A stretch of DNA of 64,000 nucleotides, from assembly GCF_019797865.1 (NCBI RefSeq), contig NZ_CP081869.1, positions 2,691,501 to 2,755,500 of the forward strand, written 5' to 3'. Within the stretch, counting starts at the first letter, position 1; each line of letters opens with the position of its first letter. A model generated the notes under the pieces. The model did no database searches. It was not told where the DNA came from and was given only the letters and a program-made list of their open reading frames with translations. The translations under genes were made by a program, and so were the position numbers. Below, in pieces: positions 58,088 through 64,000 of this stretch. The stretch is from Chenggangzhangella methanolivorans. GTDB taxonomy: Bacteria; Pseudomonadota; Alphaproteobacteria; Rhizobiales; Methylopilaceae.

Positions 58088-60790
58088 TCAGACGACGAAG
58101 AAGTCCCTGGCCGAGAGGTCGAGGTTCTCGCCGATCTCGGCAATCACGATCGCCGCGTCGTCGCCCGAACCGTCGCGGTCGAACAGCAGCAGCCCCTTTT
58201 CCGCGTCGTAGAGCAGGCGCGCCTCGCCCTGCGGTTCGCCGACGAACGCGAAGTCGCCCTTCCCGAGCTCGCCGACATCGAGGCCGCTCGTGCCCGAGAA
58301 GAACCGGAAGCGGTCCTCGCCGACCGTGAAGTCCTCGATGACGTCGCGCTCGCCGCCCCTCAGGAACACATAGGCGAAGACGTCGCGCCCCTCTCCGCCC
58401 GCCAGGACGTCGGAGCCCGCCCCGCCCTCGATCACGTCGTCGCCCGCCCCGCCGCGGATCGTGTCGTCGCCGAACGAGCCGCCGAGGTCGTCGGCGCCCG
58501 ACGAGCCGGTGAGCTTGTCGTCGAAGGCCGAGCCGACGATGCGCTCGACGCCCGTCAGCACGTCGCCCTTGGCGTCGCCGCCCCTGAAGGTTCCGGCCTC
58601 GAGATCGATCACGACGCGGGCGTCGGACTCCTGGTAGCTGACGAGGTCGTTTCCGCCGCCGCCGACAAGCGTGTCGGCCCCCGCCCCGCCGTCGAGCGTG
58701 TCGTCGCCGGCGCCGCCGCTCAGCCGGTTGCGGCCATCATCGCCCGTGAGCTCGTCGGCGAAGCGCGAGCCGAGCACGCCCTCGACGTCGATCAGCGTGT
58801 CGAAATCCGCCTCGCCGCCGAAGGCCGAGCCGTCGCCGAGATCGATCCCCACGGCTTCTTCGGAGGAGCGGTAGTCGGCGGTGTCGAAGCCCTTGCCGCC
58901 GTCGAGCACGTCCGCGCCCTCGCCGCCGTCGAGCGTGTCGTCGCCGCCGCGGCCCTCGAGCGTGTTGTTCGCGCGGTTGCCCGTGAGGACGTTGTCGAGC
59001 TCGTTGCCGGTCCCGTCGAGGGCCTGCGAGCCCGTCAGCACGAGGTTCTCGACCTCGCGCACGAGCCGGTAGTCGACGCTCGCGCGCACCGTGTCGGTTC
59101 CGTAGTCGCCGAGGCCGTCGACATGGTCGCGGACGTCGTCGACCACATAGACGTCGTCGCCCTCTCCGCCGAAGAACCAGTCGCGGCCGGCGCCGCCGAT
59201 CAGCGTGTCGTTCCCGTCGCCGCCCTCGAGCGTGTCGTCGCCGCCCGAGGCCGTCAGCCGGTCGTCGCCGTCGGAGCCGAACAGCCGCGCGTCGCGGCCC
59301 TCGAGCTGGTCGCTGAGATTGAGCCGCCCCGCCTCGGTGAGCGAGATGTTGACCGGCAGGTCGAGGCCCTCGGCGTTCACGCGGATGACGTCGAAGCCCT
59401 CGAACTGCTCGGCGGTCCCGGACACATAGCCGCCGCGCGTCTCGAAGATCTCGATCCCGGAGATTTCGAGGCGCGTGATGTCGCCGCGCGCGAACAGCAC
59501 GTCCTCGCCGTCGCCGCCGTCGAGCACGGCCTTGCCGCCGGACTTGGTGGAGTTGAACTTGTCGTCGCCCTCCCCGCCGAACAGCGTGTCGCGGCCGGCC
59601 GTCACGGTGAGGCCGTCGTTTCCGGCGCCGGCGTGGATCTCGTCGTCGCCGGCGCCGCCCTTCAGCAGGTCGTCGCCCGCGCCCGACGTGATGACGTCGT
59701 CGCCGGCCGAGCCGACGAGGCGCACGCCGTTTCCGTCGAGCTGGTCGGAGAGGTCGATCGTCCCGGCGTCGGCGAGCCTCAGATCGGGCTTGCCCCTCAG
59801 GCCGCGGCCGAGGATGGCGTCAAAGCCCTCGAAGAACGCGATCGTCCCGGTGACCGTGGTCCCGGTCTCGAGCTGCTCGAAGCCCGAGATCGCAAGCCCC
59901 GTGAGGTCGCCCTTGGCGATCAGCCGGTCGAAGCCCTCGCCGCCGTCGAGCACGCCCGAGCTCGCGCCGGTCGTCATCTCGACGACGTCGTCGCCGGCCC
60001 CGCCCTCCATGCTCATGCGGGCGCCCGCCGAGGACAGGCGGTCGTCGCCGTCGCCGCCGAGCAGCGTGTTTTCGCCCGCTCCGCCGAAGAGGACGTCGTT
60101 CCCCTCCCCGCCGATCAGCAGCTCGCTTCCGAAGTCGTCGCCGAGCAGCGTGTCGTTCCCGGCGCCGCCGTCGAACACGTCGCGGCCGCCGCCGCCCTCG
60201 ATCACGTCGTCGCCGGAGCCGGAGGTGATCGTGTCCGAATAGACGCTCGCCCTGATATGGGCCGAGGTCGAGCCGAGCTCGGGCGAGAGGTCGATGCGGC
60301 CGGCCTCGTCGAGGCGGATCTCGATCCGCTGGCCCTCGAAGCCTTCGGCGTTGCGGATGGTCTCTAAGCTCTTGAGCTGCGCGAAGGTGGCGTAGAACGG
60401 CGTGTCGCCGACTTCGAGCGCTTCGACGTTCCTGACGTCGAAATTGTAGAGCTCGCGCACGCCCGACAGCACCAGCCGGTCGTAGCCGTCGCCGCCGTCG
60501 ATCCGCGCGCCGGCGTTGTAGTGGAAGGTGATGACGTCGTCGCCGACGCCGGCGTCGACATAGCCGGAAGCCGGGAACACGCCGTAGGCCTCGATGCTGT
60601 CGTTCCCCTCGCCGCCGATGAAGACGTCGTATTCGTTCCCGATCAGCAGGTCGTTTCCGGCGCCGCCTTTCAGCGTGTCCTCGAACGCGCCGCCGGTCAG
60701 CGTGTCGTTCCCGCCGCGGCCCTCGATGACGTTGGGTTCGTCCTGGCCGACGAGCGAGTCGTCGCCTGTTCCGCCCACGATGGTGGCCAT
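58088..60790 (-). CDS. RTX (GGxGxD) repeat protein, type I secretion substrate
   Basis: This 900-residue, highly acidic protein has many glycine-rich nonapeptides (GGTGDDSL, GGNDTLTGG, GGAGDDVIEGG) that form calcium-binding beta rolls outside the cell. It lacks a signal peptide and ends in a type I secretion-like tail (VIAEIGENLDLSARDFFVV). Three modules of about 90 residues (roughly 101-190, 280-370 and 425-515) share a pattern of GxDRLxxxG, an FEGFD-like motif, then AGxIDLSxQLxG and RLxGSxGDD. A GTDTVRASVDYRL...ENLVLTGS segment typical of RTX proteins follows. No catalytic domain is recognised; an adhesin or surface-layer role is possible. It converges on the ABC transporter gene with only 12 bases between them. 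Confidence 0.9.
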   Translation of the reverse strand: MATIVGGTGDDSLVGQDEPNVIEGRGGNDTLTGGAFEDTLKGGAGNDLLIGNEYDVFIGGEGNDSIEAYGVFPASGYVDAGVGDDVITFHYNAGARIDGGDGYDRLVLSGVRELYNFDVRNVEALEVGDTPFYATFAQLKSLETIRNAEGFEGQRIEIRLDEAGRIDLSPELGSTSAHIRASVYSDTITSGSGDDVIEGGGGRDVFDGGAGNDTLLGDDFGSELLIGGEGNDVLFGGAGENTLLGGDGDDRLSSAGARMSMEGGAGDDVVEMTTGASSGVLDGGEGFDRLIAKGDLTGLAISGFEQLETGTTVTGTIAFFEGFDAILGRGLRGKPDLRLADAGTIDLSDQLDGNGVRLVGSAGDDVITSGAGDDLLKGGAGDDEIHAGAGNDGLTVTAGRDTLFGGEGDDKFNSTKSGGKAVLDGGDGEDVLFARGDITRLEISGIEIFETRGGYVSGTAEQFEGFDVIRVNAEGLDLPVNISLTEAGRLNLSDQLEGRDARLFGSDGDDRLTASGGDDTLEGGDGNDTLIGGAGRDWFFGGEGDDVYVVDDVRDHVDGLGDYGTDTVRASVDYRLVREVENLVLTGSQALDGTGNELDNVLTGNRANNTLEGRGGDDTLDGGEGADVLDGGKGFDTADYRSSEEAVGIDLGDGSAFGGEADFDTLIDVEGVLGSRFADELTGDDGRNRLSGGAGDDTLDGGAGADTLVGGGGNDLVSYQESDARVVIDLEAGTFRGGDAKGDVLTGVERIVGSAFDDKLTGSSGADDLGGSFGDDTIRGGAGDDVIEGGAGSDVLAGGEGRDVFAYVFLRGGERDVIEDFTVGEDRFRFFSGTSGLDVGELGKGDFAFVGEPQGEARLLYDAEKGLLLFDRDGSGDDAAIVIAEIGENLDLSARDFFVV

Positions 60791-60982
60791 CGGCCCCTCC
60801 CGACTCTGCTTTTGTTGGCCCCGGCGAGGCGGGGCGAGGGGACGCTACCTGCGGTAGCCGAATGGGGAAACCCCTCGCGGAGCGAGAGCCTGGGGACTGT
60901 CTCCGGTTCGCCTCAGGGGCGGTTCGCCGGCAAGGCGCAGGGACCGTCGGCCTCCCACTCGAGGCGCGCATGAACCGCCGCC

Positions 60983-61593
60983 CGTCATCCCGGCCGAAGA
61001 GCCGGGATCCAGAACCGAGACGGACGCCGCGAACGCTCGACGCGCGTCGGTTCCGGATCCCGGGTCAAGCCCGGGATGACGGCTGGGCTTCCTGAGCCTT
61101 CTAAGGATAAACACCCCGCGCCGTCGGCCGAAGAGCCGCCCGAACCGCCGCCCGTAATCCCGGCCGAAGAGCCGGGATCCAGAACCGGAACGGCTACCGC
61201 GAACGCGTCGAGGGCGTCGGTTCTGGATCCCGGGTCAGGCCCGGGATGACGGCTGGGCTTCCTGAGCCTTCTACGGATAAGCACCCCCGCGCCGTCCGCC
61301 GGCGAACCGCCCGAACCGCCGCCCGTCATCCCGGCCGAAGAGCCGGGATCCAGAACCGAAACGGCTTCCGCGAACGCTCGACGGGCGTCGGTTCTGGATC
61401 CCGGGTCAAGCCCGGGATGACGGCTGAGTTTCCTGAGCCTTCTGCGGATAAACACCCCGCGCCGTCCGCCGGCGCGCCGCACGAACCTCCGCCCGTCATC
61501 CCGGCCGAAGAGCCGGGATCCAGAACCGAGACGGCTTCCGCGAACGCTCGACGCGCGTCGGTTCTGGATCCCGGGTCCGGCCCGGGATGACGG
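60983..61593. repeat. Tandem array of four palindromic units, period about 170 bp
   Basis: Units span 60983-61082, 61153-61252, 61324-61423 and 61494-61593, each from a CGTCATCCCGGCCGAAGAGC-like arm to CCGGGATGACGG. The linkers share TGAGCCTTCT-GGATAA-CACC-like sequence. It lies between the RTX gene start (-) and the end of the SRAP gene (-). The flanking bases 60791-60982 and 61594-61766 hold no recognised gene. Confidence 0.92.
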
Positions 61594-61766
61594 CTGAGGC
61601 GAGCGGAGCCTAGACGGCGGCTGGGGAGGGTCTTCGGGGAGGGGTAGGTCCGGCCGCCGGAACCTCGGGCATGTGGACCCGGCGGCCATCCACGGAACCT
61701 ACGTAAAGCAACCTCCGCGAGATGTTTCGTAATCGGACACCCGTTGTGGGCGCGTTTCAAACTTGC

Positions 61767-62526
61767 CTAAAATTTTAACGACCATTCGGAATCCGAATCG
61801 CTTTCGGCGCCGTCCTCCTTCGCGCCGGCCGCGACGATCATGAGGCGGTCGTCGGGCAGCGGGCGCTGAAGCGCGCGCTTCGGCCCAGGGGGCGCGCATC
61901 CAGACGTCGATCTCCTCGGCCGTCGTCAGGACGACGGGCATCGCCTTCGGGTGGACCGGCGCCACCACGGCGTTCGGCTCGCAGGTCAGGACGCCGTAGA
62001 GGTCGATGTCCTCCTCCCACCCGGTCCTGGCCTTGCGCACGCCCGACCAGCGGGTCCAGAGCCCGGCGAAGACGCACAAGGGCCGCTCCTGCGACAGCGC
62101 GAACCAGACCGGCGCGGCGCCGCCGCCGGGAGCGCGGCCATATTCGGAGAACGAGGTCAGCGGCGCGACGCAGCGGTGCTCGACCCCGAGCCAGCGCGTC
62201 CAGTGCCGGCTCGCGACGTTGCGGATGTTGGTGACGCCGCCGTCCGGCTCGCGGCGCAGCAGCTCCTGGAAATCGACCGTCCCGCCCTTCGCCCGCAGCT
62301 TGTCGGCGCGCCTGGAGGCCGCGTCGAGAATGACCTTCTGCGAGGTCGGCATGCCCCAGCGGGCGAGCGTGAGCTCGCGGCCCTCCGCCCCGTTCCGGAC
62401 GATCGGCGCGGCGTAGTCCGGGAAGATCCCGGGCGTCGGGGGGAGGTTGCCGGTTCGGTCGACCATCGCGCGGGCGAGTTCGCGGATCGCGGCCTGGCCC
62501 TTGGTGAGCGAGTAGAGATTGCACAT
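61767..62526 (-). CDS. SRAP-domain protein (YedK/HMCES type), one indel
   Basis: SRAP proteins form a covalent DNA-protein crosslink with abasic sites in single-stranded DNA through Cys2, protecting them. The product begins MCNLYSLTKGQ, so removal of Met exposes the catalytic Cys. Other active-site residues fit: Asn in RNVASRHW, Glu in SFSEYGRAPG and His in VHPKAMPVVL. After MRAPWAEAR the frame goes wrong; the neighbouring frame reads LQRPLPDDRLMIVAAGAKED to a TAG at 61767. One extra base in the GCGCGCGC stretch at 61871-61878 explains it, giving about 252 residues. Upstream lie a GCC trinucleotide run (about 62579-62604) and a GANTC cluster. Confidence 0.9.
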
Positions 62527-62662
62527 TCGACCAGCGTGGCGCCGATGGCGGCCGGGCGCCACCGAAGCGAAGACGCCGATCGCCGCCGCCGCCGCCGCCG
62601 CCGCAGGAGAGCGGTTTCTTCGCAGTCAGGTTAACAAATGATGGGCAAATTGGGCGACGGCG

Positions 62663-62831
62663 GAGTCTAAACTGGAACGAATCGGGAATCGGCGATTCGG
62701 CCGCGATTCGTTCTACTGGAACGAAACAAGACTCGACTCGTGAGGACTCGGCCTAGACTCGCGCGCTGCGATCGAGCCAAGACGAGGCCGGGCGAATACG
62801 AAACAACCGGGACGCGTAGACTCGGGGAGTC
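62663..62831. promoter_or_regulatory. Very dense GANTC cluster with repeats, upstream of the SRAP gene
   Basis: Eleven GANTC sites start at 62663, 62679, 62686, 62694, 62705, 62730, 62735, 62745, 62756, 62819 and 62827. The 11-mer ACTGGAACGAA occurs at 62671-62681 and 62715-62725. GAACGAATCG (62675) is inverted at 62704, and TTCGTTC-N5-GAACGAA spans 62707-62725. There is no coding pattern. It may regulate the SRAP gene, 137 bases away, or be an independent element. Confidence 0.6.
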
Positions 62832-62861
62832 CGGGCGCGTCCTGCGGCGGGGCGCCATCCC

Positions 62862-63423
62862 GAGCGCAGAGCCGGAATGGTCCGGTCGAAGTTTCCCACG
62901 GCGTCGGTTCTGGGTCCCGGGTCAAGCCCGGGACGACGACGGCGGGTCAACCGCCAAGGAGTACGAACGCCGGCTTCGGCGGCGGCGCGCCCGAACCCCA
63001 ACGGTCATCCCGGCCGAAGAGCCGGGATCCAGAGCCGAGGCGGTCCGTCCAGATTCTCACGGCGTCGGTTCCGGGTCCCGGGTCAAGCCCGGGACGACGG
63101 CGGCGGGTCAGCAGCCAAAGAGCACGAACGCCGGCTTCGGCGGCGTCGCGCCCGAACCTCGACGGTCATCCCGGCCGAAGAGCCGGGATCCAGAACCGAG
63201 GCGGTCCGTCCAGAGTCCTCACGGCGTCGGTTCCGGGTCCCGGGTCAAGCCCGGGACGACGGCGGCGGGTCACCCGCCAAGGCGCACGAACGCCGGCTTC
63301 GGCGGCGGCGCGCCCGAACCCCAACGGTCATCCCGGCCGAAGAGCCGGGATCCAGAGCCGAGGCGGTCCGTCCAGATTCCTCACGTCGTCGGTTCCGGGT
63401 CCCGGGTCAGGCCCGGGACGACG
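62862..63423. repeat. Tandem array of palindromic units, period about 160 bp
   Basis: Three full units (about 63003-63101, 63164-63263, 63325-63423) and one diverged unit (about 62862-62940) carry GTCATCCCGGCCGAAGAGCC and CCCGGGTCAAGCCCGGGACG arms. Linkers share CACGAACGCCGGCTTCGGCG-like sequence. The array abuts the pheT stop codon. Confidence 0.9.
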
Positions 63424-63430
63424 GCGGCGG

Positions 63431-64000
63431 TCAGCCGCGCAGCGTCGCGCCCGTGGCTTTCTCGACCTGCGCCACGATCCGTCCCGAAATCTCCTCGATC
63501 TCGGGCGTCGGTCAGCGTCTTGTCGCGCGGCTGGAGCGTCACCGCGAGCGCGAGCGAGACCTTGCCCTCGGGAACGCCCGGACCCTCGTAGCGGTCGAAC
63601 AGGTCGACGCGCGTCACGAGCTTGCGGTCGGCGGCCTGCGCGGCGCGGATCAGCTCGCCCGCCGGCGTGTCGCGATCGGCGAGGAAGGCGAAGTCGCGGG
63701 ACAGCGGCTGCAGCGCCGAGCCCTCGAAGGGCGGCTTGGCGCGCGTCGCCTTGGCCTTCGGGGCGGGCAGGGCGTCGAGCGTGATCTCGAAGCCGACCAG
63801 CGGGCCCGAGACGCCGAGCGCCTTCAGGACGCGCGGATGGAGCTCGCCGAAGGCCCCGAGCACGACCTTGGGGCCGAGCTGGAGCGCCGCCGAGCGGCCG
63901 GGATGGAACCAGGCGGGCGCCGCGCCTTGCGCGATCTGCACCGAACTCGCCGACAGGCCGAGCGCCGCCAAAACGTTGAGCGCGTCGCCCTTGGCGTCGA
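63431..64000 (-). CDS. pheT: Phenylalanyl-tRNA synthetase beta subunit, C-terminal part, one indel
   Basis: The 5' part lies beyond the window. About 190 residues are visible: the end of the catalytic-like core (AWFHPGRSAALQLGPKVVLGAFGELHP, LKALGVSGPLVGFEITLDAL) and the ferredoxin-fold anticodon-binding domain (QPLSRDFAFLADRDTPAGELI, DLFDRYEGPGVPEGKVSLAL, LQPRDKTLTD). After KTLTDA the natural ending IEEISGRIVAQVEKATGATLRG is in the next frame, stopping at 63431. One extra base in GGG at 63503-63505 explains this. PheT pairs with PheS to charge tRNA-Phe. Confidence 0.92.

Noticed and set aside
56354-60790. Type I secretion pair formed by the ABC transporter and the RTX protein
   Set aside because: The ABC protein is of the MsbA type without a peptidase or CLD-like domain, the genes converge, and no membrane-fusion gene is nearby.

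Overview
The window is high-GC chromosomal DNA that looks like a member of the Hyphomicrobiales (Rhizobiales) class Alphaproteobacteria. Supporting signs are the rpsT-dnaA / dnaN-recF-gyrB cluster, a RegB/ActS-type redox kinase, a PhaZ-type PHB depolymerase, a 180-kDa-class NAD-glutamate dehydrogenase, heterotetrameric sarcosine oxidase, dense GANTC (CcrM) sites near dnaA, and several families of palindromic intergenic repeats. I cannot name the genus.

Layout. 1-2984 is the right-hand part of a Tn5053/Tn7-like transposon: the 3' end of tniB, a long tniQ, a terminator, and a terminus resembling the Tn402/Tn5053 inverted repeat. The terminus lies one base from the gyrB stop codon. 2986-12344 holds gyrB, recF, dnaN, dnaA and rpsT on the minus strand, with an MscS-type channel gene on the plus strand between dnaN and dnaA. 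12.5-19.9 kb carries a regB-like kinase, phaZ, an EF-hand protein, a PPP-type phosphatase, a YidB-like protein, an exported Cys protein and a TorF-like porin. 20.4-26.8 kb is a sarcosine oxidase operon (soxBDAG) with a divergent LysR regulator. 26.9-35.3 kb has two TonB-dependent receptors, a PQQ dehydrogenase and a RhtX-like siderophore importer. 35.4-43.7 kb has ftsY, mtaB, NAD-glutamate dehydrogenase and gluQ. 43.9-54.2 kb is a polyamine and amino-acid block: a PuuA-like glutamine-synthetase homologue, potFGHI and putA. 54.8-64 kb has ccdA, an MsbA-like ABC transporter, an RTX protein, a YedK/HMCES-type SRAP protein and the 3' end of pheT, separated by long tandem arrays of palindromic repeats.

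How the genes fit together. Sarcosine oxidase, polyamine uptake, glutamylputrescine synthesis, proline oxidation and NAD-GDH together suggest feeding on amines and amino acids. The second TonB receptor and its MFS partner form a ferric-siderophore uptake pair behind an Irr/Fur-like palindrome.

Sequence quality. About fifteen single-base indels, mostly in short homopolymers or GC repeats, interrupt at least eleven otherwise convincing genes. Most look like consensus errors rather than real pseudogenes, so the extents given here span the indels.

Most interesting points: (1) the transposon end abutting the gyrB stop codon, next to a TniQ with an IS630-like C-terminal DNA-binding region; (2) 11 GANTC sites in 169 bp upstream of the SRAP gene, with a second cluster of 10 in 291 bp between rpsT and dnaA; (3) a GIY-YIG nuclease gene framed by long palindromic repeats inside the pot operon, with a gene-less sibling of the repeat in the sox operon.
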